Of a DNA stretch of 64,000 nucleotides, positions 42,670-54,441 are shown one piece after another. The position numbers were made by a program, and so were the translations under genes. The notes under the pieces are model-generated. The model saw only the letters and a list, made by a program, of their open reading frames with translations, ran no database searches and had not been told where the DNA came from. The stretch covers positions 62,001-126,000 of the forward strand of contig JAFISE010000037.1 in assembly GCA_022560025.1 (NCBI GenBank), written 5' to 3'. The DNA comes from Stagonosporopsis chrysanthemi (Eukaryota; Ascomycota; Dothideomycetes; Pleosporales; Didymellaceae). The stretch's first letter is position 1, and each line of letters begins with the position of its first letter.

Positions 42670-44552
42670 CTAGAATGAACTCTGGTCGACGCCCCATTCC
42701 CCTCTAAGGGCGTTGATGATCCATGCGGTAGGCCAGACGTGTAATCTCTCAAATTCCTCGAGAAGCTGGACTAATTTGTCTCGTTCCCGCGTTTCTGTAA
42801 CCAGCGGCCCCCACACGAATATAGTGTGGCACAGGATTATTGAAAGCTGCATAGTCTCAGGTGTGCTCTGACATGCACCACAGATCGTGCGCGCATGCTC
42901 CAGGATTTGACGCTAGGATTGTTCAGCACAGAACTTCGTCTTCTGGGTTGAGCAACTCACATCGGTATTTGAGAGACTTCCAACGCTGCGTATAGCGAAT
43001 CGAGGCCCTGGCTTGAAGCTGTGGAGCATGATACAGGCGAAGTGGTATAGACCAAATGCCACCGCTGCAAAGACGTTATTGAAGTCAACCATCGGGAAGA
43101 AAGTAACATACCATGCCAGTCAGCTGTGAACCAAATCTGTGGGAAGCACTCATCGTTGCTGGCTGACCCGTGCCAGATTGGATCGAAGCCAGCGGGTCGG
43201 TCTCTAGCCCAAGCTTGTACAAGTTCCCAGAGCTCATTCCATCTAGCGAGCCTGACGTTCCGCTCTCCTGATGGGTCTGTCTCGAAACAGAAGTTGACAA
43301 TCAGAGCTGTGTTCCAAGTCATTTGGTTGGCCCACGCGGTTTCCAGTCTCAAGCGCGCTAGAGGGTGTGAGTCCTGCATTGAGCCAGGAGTAGGATGCAG
43401 CTGTAATGAAAAGTCTACGTCTGGAGGCTGCTGATTGATAGTTGCCGTGTAGAGACACTGGCGAACATAGACCCAAAACGCGGCTTCGCGGAGTGTGGGC
43501 GCGGAAGGGTCAACGTAATGATTGCCCTGAGAGGCACGTAGAATTGCAGAACAGCCTGCTAAATGCTGCTCGGCATCCGAACCTGTGGTCGAAGATACTG
43601 TAAATGTAAGCTGAGGCACGTCTCGTTGGGTTGCAGGCCCTACCATTCAGCTGCTCGTAGAACCGCAATACAACTATAGCGCATAGTAGAGTTTCATCGT
43701 GGCTCGCATTTGGTTCGCTGAGTCGCTCAATGAGTAAAGCAATGCATCGTTGGTATGCAGCCTCAGCAATGGCGTCCTCTCTACGGTGACGGGCCGCAAA
43801 TGACAGGACCGCATGGCATAGGACGGGACAATGCTTGACCTTCTCCGGTACTCCTAAGGTGAATTGGCGTGTCGCATCGGTACAGTCGAGCCAACGGCCA
43901 AGATGTTCTGAGTAGTAATGTACAAGCCGTGCTTCATTATGTGTAAGCGAAACAGCATCCTGTGGATATGGTTGTGCACCGTCCGGTATGGGCTGCCGCA
44001 GCAGGCTTGCCACAGATATGCTACTTTGCGATCGAGGCCCACTTCGAGGTCCACCAAGAGGGAATGGTGAGCCTGGTGAGTGTATGCCAGCTGAATCGTT
44101 GGGTGAACGAGCACTTGTCGACCGTGAAGTACCGTCGGAAGTCATGTCGGTCCGCCCATTCCCTTGTGCCTCATTTGTCCTCGGCGAAGTGCTCCGGCTC
44201 GCCAAACTACCCTCGTCATCAGTCCCATCGAGTTCCATATTTTCAATGTCGCCGTCGACGACAGCTGATCTACTTGACGCTCCTTCTGATGGCTGGTAAT
44301 CTTTGAATTTTGTATGGGGCGCCTCCCACTGACACGGTCGGTTTTTCTTGCTGCAGGCTTTGCAGACAGGGTGCGTCTCGTCACCTGGACGCTGTCAGGA
44401 ACTTCGCCCAACGAACTTGGATGAGGAATTCGGCATCTTACATTTGACACGACGGGCTCGGCAAGTGAGACTAGATATCAATCCGTCAGCGTTGGCATTT
44501 ATGGTTTGTTGCATTTTACTGACCATCCACTTCTAGAGCGGTATTTGCCCAT
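42670..44552 (-). CDS. Zn2Cys6 fungal transcription factor
   Basis: Six exons (44552-44524, 44470-44442, 44384-43644, 43597-43112, 43064-42961, 42912-42670) give 543 residues. The binuclear zinc cluster is complete: C10, C13, C20, C27, C30 and C37, with basic RARRVKC, and is assembled from three exons, the first two only 29 nt each. A Ser-rich linker (about residues 45-135) is followed by a fungal regulator middle domain: LVHYYSEHLGRWLD, HCPVLCHAVLSFAARH, LLCAIVVLRFYEQLN, HLAGCSAILRASQ, EAAFWVYVRQCLYTA. The C-terminus has WPTAWIINALRGEWG. Targets are unknown, and no metabolic cluster surrounds it. All five introns have GT-AG ends and keep the frame, and the zinc cluster proves the start. Confidence 0.93.
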
Positions 44553-47500
44553 TTCTGGGTCGGTACTCGAGCTTGACTTTCGAATCGAGGAGTGTGGTGA
44601 TGATCTGCCTGAGCTTGCTCGTAGATGGTGGGCCGCAAGAATTGTCGATTCGAGAAGGCTTCTATTCTCGTAGGTAATGTTGCTGCGCTTGCGTCATACT
44701 TACAGGACCGCTGTTTTGTAAAGTGACAAAGCCCGACCTAATTCTCGCCAAGGTCTTCCCTATGCGGAACGAGCTCTGGACGTATCGAGTGATGAGGGTG
44801 TAGCGGCACTACAGATGTAGGTCGTTCAGATCAAAGACAACTAAAGGCCCCATGCGCCGAGCTACACCCAAACGCTCTGATCCACACAGCGACTTGAAGC
44901 CCAACGCAGCGAGTGAGGGCTCTTCACGCTAACTGATGTGTGCGAATCAGCCGCGGACGACGATGCGATCGAGTGCTCGATGATGAGTACTTGCGATTCT
45001 GAATCATCACAGTGCTGCAAGATCGGACAGCCCTGTGGAGCAGATGCGCATATTCCTTTGACAAGAGATCACTTCGACAGGCAGCTATAAATTATCCTAT
45101 TCATGCTCTTAGGCAACATTATACTCACACTCGGCGGGGTACGCCGGGCAGAAACGCCCGGGCAGGTTTGTGATTGGCGTGGAGCTCGTTACCCTTCATT
45201 TTCTCGTTGGCCGAGAGTATGGAATTGGTACATACACATCCTAAGCAGGTATATGACATAGTGGTAGAGTCCTTATTGGAGAGAGACCGACAGAGCATCA
45301 TTGGACGCTTCCACTTTTAATACCTTACGTTGTACAAACTCTTCGATTGAGATTCTCCCTGCTTCGAGTAAGAACATGTCGATCTTCAACACTAATCATC
45401 TGAGATTGAAAATCGTGCTGGCTTTGGCGTTGCTCGTCGATGCCTCTAGATTTACGAGTCTGAGAGACCTGATGACGAGCGGCCGCTTTGGGTGACAAAT
45501 TGTGCGCGCTGCCTGACGCTTTTGAGACTGAGCCTCATAGAGGAAATTCGTAACGAAGCTTCGCGGACCGTATTCATACACCGTGTTTAATTCTTCAGCT
45601 GCGTCCACCTCGACACTCCTCCCTAAACCCCCACGAGCCACTGCTGCATACAAGCGCACTCAGGCAGAAACTTGACGATGTTAACCTAACTCCGCAAACT
45701 CTCACTGCTTATAGGACGCGATGAGACTGGCTGGGTTCCTCACATTGTCCAACAAAGCCGAGCGGCTTCTCGCTACACACACAGACATCCTTCGTTGCTG
45801 GTTCATCATCCCTTGGACCTGTGCCTTCAGCAAAGCCCTGCCATCAAGACGATAACGAGTGTTACTCGACCTATCCTCAGCGAAAACAATTGCGCGCTTC
45901 GACGAAGACGTTAATATTGAAGCGTCCTTATGCGACCCACTGATAACTCACCCCTTTGTTCTCAAGGCGCTACAGAACGTATCCAGTCGAACCCGAAGTT
46001 TTCGTCACAAAACCAACGACTAGAGCGATACAACGCATTGTGAGGCTAGCAATGGCATCAGTGCCTACAAGCTCCTCGCATACATCGCACAGGATGCTCC
46101 AATCACAGCAAGGGAGATATCATAAATTGCGGACAACAAAGACACGAGAGATAGTGACTGAGGGAAGATGCACACCTCTGACAAGGCGTAAACGCAATGC
46201 CGCGGTGTTGATGGACCGCCGTAACAATGAGCGTCTTCAGGAAAGTACACTTTGCATCGGCTGGTTTCCAGGAACACCATCATGCGTAGGTAAACCACCT
46301 GGGTAAGCTCGAAAGGCTGATCATAATAAGGGTATCTCAGGAGCTCAAGTGCCAACCACTGGATCGTACGACAATAACAACAAAAAATGCATCGTAACAA
46401 CCTCGAATCGAGGTCGTCAGGATACTCTTCTACACGAGCGTAGTAAGACCTTAAGTGTAGTAAGGCCACAAGTGAAGCGAGACCATTTGTACTGTTTGGC
46501 TCTGGGAGCAAGCAGAAATCAGAAGAAGACACAATGAGAGGTCGGGATATGGAACAGTGGTAGTTAAGATGGTCACAGCGATGCGACATCAGAACTGAGG
46601 TCAGGTTATGGTTGACGCTAATGCTTGTTGTTGATCCAGAACAGCATCGCAGCCACGGCTAGACTTTCCAACCTGCCGTTCGCGGCCTCGTCTCGAGACT
46701 CCCAGCACACTGGAGTCATCCTCGGCCAGTCTCCTGCGGATACCTACTAGGCGCGCTTGGTCTGGTCCATACACATGTCAAAGAGATGTGCCTTACAGCA
46801 CCCGGAGTTGCGCGTCAGACGAATACAACAGGCCTGTAAGGGAGTGGAAGGAGAGCTTATACTCTCATCTTTGGGGTAGAGAGACCCTCTCGCCACTCTC
46901 TGACCTTGTTTCGCGAACGCAGTAGTCGGTGGCAAAACATATGCTGGCTCTGCAGAAGTTGGTGGCGATTTGATTGTAGACGCTCGCCTGCCTCGCTCTC
47001 CATGGACCCTTTTTGCTCGGAACGAAGCCCATGCATGTCTTGTTCAATGGCCAATGACTGTGAAGACAGGCACTTTCTGAGGACAAAGATCTGGCCGGAA
47101 TGCTAGCTGCAGAAGCGAGGCGGCGTTGGATACCGAATTGCACAATATTTTTGCCCCAACGCCGTGTTCCAAAGCTTTCGTTCTAGCCATTTCGCTTGAG
47201 CATCGCTGTGCTTGTTGCTCAGCCCATTCTGTCTGGACTTCCGTAAGTGTTGAAGGATTTTAAGATGGCATTTTCAATACTACCAGGTTGTTAACCATTG
47301 CGTTAGTTGTGGCTTTTCCCTGTTTCGCAGTAGCGGAGAGGCTGCAGCTGCCTGCTTTTGCGGGGTAAGCCACATATGTGATACATCCAGTTGCCCTTGG
47401 TCACATTCAGTAGCACACCCATGCGTGCTCGACGAGCAATCTAATTGCTTTGGAGACGCAACTGCTCGTAAGCATAGCTAGGGCTGGGCAGCTTCGACCA

Positions 47501-49523
47501 TACACAAGTACTGCGACAAAATTCCAAGCTGGCTGCTCGTGCATCCTCGGTGGCGATATTGTTGTAGGGATTATCGTGGGTCCACACTGTAGACCTGAGC
47601 GCGCTTCGTGATACCTTGCACGTGAAATTTGCTTGATCGCCACCTGTATTGTCATCACAACCTTTCTGTTTAGGTCAATTTGCTGTCTACAAAGGTCCTT
47701 TCAGCTCACACCAAAATCAACATGCTTCTGCAGGACGCGCCCACAGCCTCGACCTGTCCTCATGATCAACAGAGTCACGCATGCGCCTCTGCTCCAGGGT
47801 TGCTACAATGATCCTCAAAACAATTGAAATGATGTCAGCCAAGATCTGCGTCAGTAATTGAGGTTTAAAGAGTAACTATGGCATCTTCCACCGCTCCAAA
47901 AGCCCCCACGAGCAAAGACATCCATTGCGTTCTCTCAATTCAACGGTCTGTACCTCACAGTTTCTCCAGACCTAGCTGGACGCAACACACCTGCAGTTTC
48001 TCGTAGCCAGGACAACCTTTCGAACCAAGCAGACAATTATGGGCGATATGTACTATACTTGATTTTCTCGTGATCGACAGAATGGAACCCAGACAAAATC
48101 CGCGATATTTTCATTATCCATAGAAGAAACCACAACGGAGTTACAAAAAGCACATATGGGGCTCTTTGATACAACAAGCTCCGCTAGTGTTCTGGTGACC
48201 ATACTAGGAAGCGTAAGGCGTCCAGTCCCGCATCGCTACCACGAAGCTCCAAACATTTGCGTTGTCAAAGCAGCACAACACCAGCGATACCGTACTGATG
48301 GCAGTAACAGTCCAAGTCCGCCTCGTTCATATCTGTTTACATGAGATTAGTAGCTGATAGCATCTCCATTGCGTTTCCAGTTCGCGTTTTGTTCATGTTG
48401 GACGCTAAGCTATATACTTGCTCGAACGCGCGACCAGGGAGCATAACTTTCAAGATTACTCATATATCGAGGGAGTGAAGTCTATTTGTAGACTATTATA
48501 GCACATACTGCTATCTTTACTGAGTCCCTTGTCCTAGTATGTCTGATAAAGGCTGTCAGACCCACCCAGAAAAAGAATCCACATGAAAGAGAGATCTCGT
48601 ATTGACATTCAAAGGCACTCGGTGTGAGTGCCAGTGGCGTATCAAATTATACGTAGACAAAATGTCGCTATTACATGCTGGAGCCGTAGTTGACTCTAGA
48701 GATCCCAGAGAAACGCAAGACCTTTGGCGCTGCTGCACGCATCAGAGAGAAGAATTAGGTGCGCCTCACTATTGACACCTGGTAGCAGGTTAAGAAGTTC
48801 TGAGACTAGTGGTAAATACGTGTATAAGGATGAGTCCTAACATGCGGCCGTCGGCCTCCGCCTCGTCACCTGCGCCAACCTTCTCCACAATCCCCTAGCG
48901 CCTCACTGATAAGCCCAACCTTGGAACGGCGAATAACGCAGGGACGATCCAGGCACCAAACCACATGCACGCGGTCGCCGCACCTGACTGGCCGCACCAA
49001 CCTAGATCAGCATGAGGCACGACACTGCGCCGTGTGACCGCTGCTTGCGGCGGTTGCCCAGGACTGCGCCCTGAGTGGCTGTGACGCCCATGCTCTGCTA
49101 CATCAACAGTCGCAGTCTCACGTCCAGTCACTCTCCACAGCAGCCTCCATCATCCTAGAACCCATACATTCCACTCAATCAATTTCCGCCGTGCAACACC
49201 GGTTTACCTACCTGTTACCACTCTTTGTGGCCCGGCTAGCAACCACCTTCCGAATCCATTCTGGTTCAGCGCCCACACCGGCGTCGACGCGCGAATCACA
49301 GCTTCGAACGTGAGTGCGTGAAGCAGCAGCTGCCGCTACGGGAGAGGCTCGCTCCGCAAAGCTTGACAACGCTTGTGGTGCCGCCGAGGCTACTGTAGCC
49401 ATCGAAATCGCTATGCCCGTCATGCTAGACTCGGGGGAGATGCTGGACTCGTTTGTGGCCGCGGCGAGGGAGCAGGTACAAAGCAGCACGGTTGCCCCAG
49501 CTGCTGAGGCGGTATCAAACGCA
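44553..49523. other. Gene desert, about 5 kb
   Basis: No frame longer than about 175 codons and no domain, RNA gene or transposon motif was recognised. Stops are frequent in all frames. A GC-rich hairpin (CCGGGC-AGAAAC-GCCCGG) occurs near 45150. The last 100 bp or so before 49523 are open in frame with the RNase T2 gene from about 49314, with further ATGs at 49413 and 49422. Confidence 0.45.
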
Positions 49524-50791
49524 ATGCCTTCTCTCCGAACGATTGGAAAGCTCGCTCTTGGTGGTGCGCAGATGGTGCTTGCGCAGGGTGCCGTGAACCC
49601 GTTCCAGTCGTGCTCGAACCCGCAGTTGAGCTGCCACAACACGACGGTCGTTGAGAACTTGTGCTGCTTCAATGCACCGGGTGGGCAGCTGCTCCAGACG
49701 CAGTTCTGGGATACACATCCAGTTACCGGTCCGGTTGATAGCTGGACGCTGCACGGCTTGTGGTAAGTCATGTTACAACTAACAAACAGACTCAGCAGAA
49801 GTTGACAGAGACGACTAGGCCAGACCGCTGTGACGGCTCCTACGATGCCAACTGCGACTCGTCCCGCTCATACTCCAACATCTCGGCGATCCTGAAGTCC
49901 TTCGGTGCAGATGACACCCTCTCTTTCATGCAGACATACTGGAAAGACTATCAGGGCAACGACGAATCCTTCTGGTACCATGAGTGGGCAAAGCACGGCA
50001 CCTGCATCTCCACGCTCGAGCCGGAATGCTACACCGAGCACAAGCCCACCGAGGAAGTCGTCGACTACTTCAACCGCGCCGTCTCGCTCTTCAAGGAGCT
50101 TCCCTCTTACAAGTGGCTTACGGCCGCCGGTATCACACCCAGCACCTCGCAGACATACACATTCCAAGCCATTCAAAATGCGCTTGCAGCAAAGAGGCCC
50201 GGCGTCGAGGTCACACTGGGCTGCAAGTCTGGCGAGCTGAACGAGATCTGGTACCACTACGACGTGCGCGGCTCTCTGCAGACCGGCGACTTCGTCCCCG
50301 CAAACCCTGACGGCACTAAGTCGACCTGCCCGAAGACAGGGATCAAGTATCTGCCCAAGTCGGGAAGCCAGCCGCCTGCAACCAGCACGACCGCTGGCAG
50401 CCCGGCACCCACAAGTACCTCTCCGCCCGGTGCGCCTTTCAGCGGGAAGGGATTTGTCAATGTTGAAATCAACGGCGCAAAGAAGGGCTGCATCATCACC
50501 AAGGGTGTGTGGTACACTACCGGCACCTGCGCGACATTCACAGCTACCGAGCTCGATGACGGCTTCACGCTGACGAGCTCGAAGGGTAAGTGCGGCATTG
50601 TTGCTGGTGCGTTGACCTGCGATGCAAGCATCAGCTCTGGTACTAGCTTCACTGCTGTTGACAACAGTCTGGCAGCAGGCGGGAACGCCGTGTGGAGTGC
50701 CGATAAGGTTGCCAGCGGAAGCACACAGGTGCCTGTATACGCTGGAGGAGATCACGCACAGCAGTTTGCTTTGACCTGGCAAAGTGTGTAG
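49524..50791 (+). CDS. Secreted ribonuclease T2
   Basis: Exons 49524-49762 and 49819-50791 (56-nt intron) give 403 residues. The chosen ATG starts a signal peptide (MPSLRTIGKLALGGAQMVLA); the mature part begins with the cysteine-rich QSCSNPQLSC. Catalytic blocks are complete: CAS1 WTLHGLWPD (H77) spans the exon junction, and CAS2 FWYHEWAKHGTC gives E135 and H139. After the catalytic domain (to about residue 275) comes a Thr/Pro/Ser linker and a C-terminal domain of about 110 residues with KGCIITKGVWYTTGTC, as in yeast Rny1 and fungal acid RNases. Such enzymes are secreted or vacuolar and cut RNA at pH 4-6. The frame stays open upstream, so an N-terminal extension of 34-37 residues is possible. 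Confidence 0.93.
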
Positions 50792-50848
50792 ACCGATTGA
50801 ATTCATAGATCTCCGGGTATCAAACGCCCGCAATGCATATTATGTCGC

Positions 50849-51928
50849 TCAATGATTACCCAATTTCGCCTGTCGAACTGACCTTCTCAGGCTGCGGCCG
50901 TTTTCAGAGCCCATGGCGTGCAGCTCTCGCAATGTTAATTCCGCGATGCTGTCCTCCTTTCTCTTCAGTGTGATGGGCTTTCTCGAAGCGGCTCGCTTAG
51001 AGCCCTTTGCGACTTTCTGAGCCACCCCGCGAGTCGAAGCCTTTGTCATGGTTCGAGCTGAGGCCTTCAACGGGGTATCAGGCGGGCTTGGGGTACCTTG
51101 TACAGCCGCAGTGGTTCCTTCGATCTGCAACAGTAAGTCGGGCTAAATTTAGTACAACTGGCGGTACTTACCATAACACCGCCGTCTTTGTCCTGCTCAG
51201 ACAGCCTGGAAGGCACCGATGACAGCGATGAAGCCGGACTTATAATCAGCGCACCAGAGACGGCATTGACAGGACTCTCAGGTGGCGTGTCGGGCATCTT
51301 CACATCACTGTTCGCGTTCTCCGCTCGTAGTGACTTCTTAAGAGGCTCATGGGTTCTGGTCAGAATTTCCTCTGCTTCCGCTTGTTCAGAGGTAGACACG
51401 GCAGCTTCGAGCTTGCCGACAATGTCACTGGTGTTTTGTGGCTGCTCGTCGAGCTTGTTCTGGCGTGCGGTCCTACCCTGATCAGAGTTGGCAAAAAAGT
51501 CGATGGCAAAACGGCGGATGCTTCCAGGGCTTCGAAGGCTGGGGATACTGACGGCACTTCCATCCGGCTTTGGATTCGGTGATTCTGGCTCGAGAGCTGC
51601 TACAGCAGCCGTAGCGCCGGTTGTATTACAAAGTAGATGTGCTGGCTCGCTGGTGTTGATATCCACCTGGTCGTCGTCTTCATCATCAGAGAACGTGGGC
51701 GGCATCGGTGTAGGAGCGCGCGCAAGAGGGTCCAAGCAGTCGAATTCGAGATACACTGCAGTTGTGTCAGCAAGAGTACTGCTCAATCAAATTTTGGAAC
51801 TTACCTCCATGCTCATCCGTGAAGCCTTCTGAGCTCCACTTGAATGTGCCATCGTAGAACTTGCGGGATCGATCAGTGATCGCCAGATCAGCAGGCAGAT
51901 CAATTGCCGACGCCATGAGAGCAGCCAT
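50849..51928 (-). CDS. Uncharacterised nuclear-type protein
   Basis: Three exons (51928-51805, 51755-51172, 51124-50849) join in frame to 327 residues, with GTAAGT donors and TGCAG acceptors for both introns. The first 45 residues form the only part that looks folded (DLPADLAITDRSRKFYDGTF, then WSSEGFTDEHGVYLEFD). The rest is low-complexity: an acidic SDDEDDDQVD patch, many SP/TP sites (TPPESP, SPPDTP), and a basic C-terminus (KGSKRAASRKPITLKRK) ending in RSLRRSVRQAKLG. The pattern suggests a nuclear protein regulated by proline-directed phosphorylation. I do not recognise the family. The good splice signals and frame make it a likely real gene. It is convergent with RNase T2, only 57 bp between the stops. 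A second in-frame ATG lies at 51916. Confidence 0.7.
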
Positions 51929-52560
51929 GTTGTGCTGTTGGTCACAAGTAGTGGAGAAAGACAGTCAAGTGTTCTCTGGTTGATGCGGCTAAACCTTGCG
52001 GTGAGAAATGTGTGCAAACGGGCAGTCGCACAAGGTGAAGTTGCCAGGGAAAGTGTGGACCAGTCGTCTCTCACCAAAGACCCAAATCAGAGCAATATGG
52101 CCAAACAAGGAAGGGCATCAAACGACCAACGGCGTCATTCCTGAAGTCATCATTTTTGCACCGCGAGCGCGATTACAAAGAATCGTGGACTTGAAACGTT
52201 GTGGAAAGACGAAGACGAGTCAAACAAAGCAGAAAATTAGTGAAAATGGCATTATAACAAAGAATCTATCCTTTGAGGCTTATGCTGCAGTGTGAAGATA
52301 ACGCCTTACCCAGCTCTGTGAGTACAGACCATGACCATTCGAACACCTATGACACCTTAACACCGTTGTGAAGAACGCGAAAAAGCAGCTAAAGAGAATC
52401 CCATCATCCAGAGCGTGTATCATACAGACGCAGGGGGCCGGCTGGTGACGAGCGAGGGATGTTACAGTCAGATCCTGGCCGAGATGGGAGCTTACACATT
52501 TCCTTATGCCAGGCTGGATCGTGATAATGCTTATTCGAGTGTGCAGGCGCGAGTGTCTCC
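51929..52560. other. Spacer without gene
   Basis: This 632-bp stretch lies between the unknown gene's start and the HPC2 stop, both on the minus strand. It holds the promoter of the unknown gene. Nothing else recognised. Confidence 0.4.
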
Positions 52561-54441
52561 CTAAGCAGATCCACCCGGGCCGGCTGTGCCCGCGGGAATG
52601 GGATGTTTTCCGATGGACTCGCCAAGCTTTTCTCGCGCAATCTTCTCTTGTTCCATTGCAGCACGATCAGCCTTGGTGACACGAGGTTTACGGACTGTCT
52701 GACCGCCACGAGATCCTGGACCACCGCCGCGGCCCCGGCCTCTGCCAGAAGTCTCGCCTCGTGTTGTACCACCCCTACCTCGGCCTCGACCGCGTCTAAC
52801 GGTACCATCAGCTCTGTATGCAGTCAGTATGGTACTTTGAGTACCAAATGGATGGGACACATACCTCTCCACGGCTGGCTTCTCCTCCGTCACGAGAGGG
52901 CCGCTGTACACAAAGAACCCATCTTTGGCCATGAGTGCCTGCTGCTCCCAGGCCAACTCCGTGTCGTCAATGAAATCATCCTCCTTGTCGTAGTCCTCCT
53001 GTTTTCGCTTGCGTCGCTTCTTACCGCCATTCTCGGTAGCCGAAGCATTGTCGTCCATGCCGCCCATCTCGACGTTGCTCTCATTTTCGGACAGATCGAC
53101 TGACATGTCATCAGCGGACAGGCCGGCGGCCCGTTCGAGAGCGGCACTGGCATTCTTTATCTGGCGCTGGCGCTCTTGGCGGGCAGCGACGCGTGGGTGC
53201 AGGGCAGCGAAACCATACTTCTTCTCGATCTCGAGTGCCACATTGATTGTGGTATTCTGGCGTCCCTTTAGATCGAAGGTGAGGTATATGTTTGGTGCAC
53301 TCGGGCCGTCAGCGCCCTTGGCAGATGTAGTAACGGGTCCAAATGCTGTGCCAGAGAGCAACCCGCTACCTGAAGGCAAAGGTGGCGGTGCCTCTTTCTG
53401 ACGTGCAGCTTTCGCGGGCGGTGTTGGGGCGTTGGAATTTGCCGGCGTGCCGTTGCCTGCAGAGCTCGTCCTTTGTGCTGTAGCCATAATTGGCTTGGAT
53501 GCATCAGAATCGATATCCATTGGTGCTGGCCCGGTGGGTGTAGCGGCTGCAGGTAAAGGCTGTGGTGTCAGCTGTTGTGGCTGCTGGTGCTGAGGTTGTG
53601 GAGCCGAGAAATCTTGAGAAGGAAGGATTGGTCCTGATCGGGTATGGAAGCTGGCGGGCGACTGTGGGGCAGAGGTGATGGATGCCTGCTGCTGCAATTT
53701 TGCAGGCTGAGGGAAGAAAGAGTTACTGGCAGAGGGTGGGTCGATCAGGCTGGTGATGGACGGTGATGCACTCGCACGATTAAGCGGGGGCGAGATGGGC
53801 GGCGGCGCACTCGCTGAAACTTGTGGCTTGTCCTCCATGATGCCACCGCGAATGGGGTCGTAATGCTGTCCTGAGCTAGAGGGCCGTGGTATAGAGGGCG
53901 TGACATTGATGTGAGAAAGGTTAGGGTTGTTGTAGAGTGTGGGTTCTTGGTTACTCAATACGCGGGGAGGCTGTGTGATGACAGGCGCAGGCTCCGGTTG
54001 CTGTGGTGCTGGCACAGGTTCACTGGGTCTTGGTTGAGGTGTTGGCGAGTTCTGTATAACAGGCTCGTCAACGACCGGAGTTGGCTGCGCAGGTTGGGCA
54101 CCCGCCTCCAAAGAAGCCTTTGTTCTCCTTTTGCGTGCAGGGACTGCGTTTGGATCTTTAGGCTCTATAGGCTTGCGAGGTTTTCTGGTTTTTTTTTCTG
54201 GCTCTGGTGCATGTGGATCTTTGGGCTTTGGTTTCGGGCCTGGTTTCTTGCGTGGCTGTCCAGATGCTGTCAAGCCTCGTGGTGCTGGCGATGTCGCGTT
54301 TGCAGGGGTTGGCGTGCTAGTGTTCGCAGGTCCAACACCAACACCGCTGCTGGAGACTCGCGCTGTCGACGTGGGCGTGCCCTCGGGCGAGTGCGGGGGC
54401 GAACTAAGACTCCCTGGCGAGGATGCATCGTTTGCGTCCAT
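52561..54441 (-). CDS. HPC2: HIR histone chaperone subunit Hpc2 (ubinuclein family)
   Basis: Exons 54441-52865 and 52813-52561 give 609 residues. The first 370 residues are low-complexity, rich in Pro, Ser and Gln, with AT-hook-like RKKPGPKPKPKDP. A conserved middle segment has YLTFDLKGRQNTTINVALE. The Hpc2-related domain (about 450-515) has KRKQEDYDKEDDFIDDTEL and KDGFFVYSGPLV, the part that contacts Hir1/histone H3.3-H4 in ubinucleins. The tail is an RGG-type RGRGRGRGG block and a basic helix. HIR deposits histones outside replication and represses histone genes. The 51-nt intron (GTATGT donor, CTGAC branch, CAG acceptor) has a length of 3n and no stop, so retention would add 17 residues. 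The ATG at 54441 is the first in the open frame. Confidence 0.88.
   Translation of the reverse strand: MDANDASSPGSLSSPPHSPEGTPTSTARVSSSGVGVGPANTSTPTPANATSPAPRGLTASGQPRKKPGPKPKPKDPHAPEPEKKTRKPRKPIEPKDPNAVPARKRRTKASLEAGAQPAQPTPVVDEPVIQNSPTPQPRPSEPVPAPQQPEPAPVITQPPRVLSNQEPTLYNNPNLSHINVTPSIPRPSSSGQHYDPIRGGIMEDKPQVSASAPPPISPPLNRASASPSITSLIDPPSASNSFFPQPAKLQQQASITSAPQSPASFHTRSGPILPSQDFSAPQPQHQQPQQLTPQPLPAAATPTGPAPMDIDSDASKPIMATAQRTSSAGNGTPANSNAPTPPAKAARQKEAPPPLPSGSGLLSGTAFGPVTTSAKGADGPSAPNIYLTFDLKGRQNTTINVALEIEKKYGFAALHPRVAARQERQRQIKNASAALERAAGLSADDMSVDLSENESNVEMGGMDDNASATENGGKKRRKRKQEDYDKEDDFIDDTELAWEQQALMAKDGFFVYSGPLVTEEKPAVERYVSHPFGTQSTILTAYRADGTVRRGRGRGRGGTTRGETSGRGRGRGGGPGSRGGQTVRKPRVTKADRAAMEQEKIAREKLGESIGKHPIPAGTAGPGGSA

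Noticed and set aside
42670..44552. Two or three separate short genes
   Set aside because: Joining six exons gives one Zn2Cys6 regulator with a complete zinc cluster and a continuous middle domain; each fragment alone has neither.
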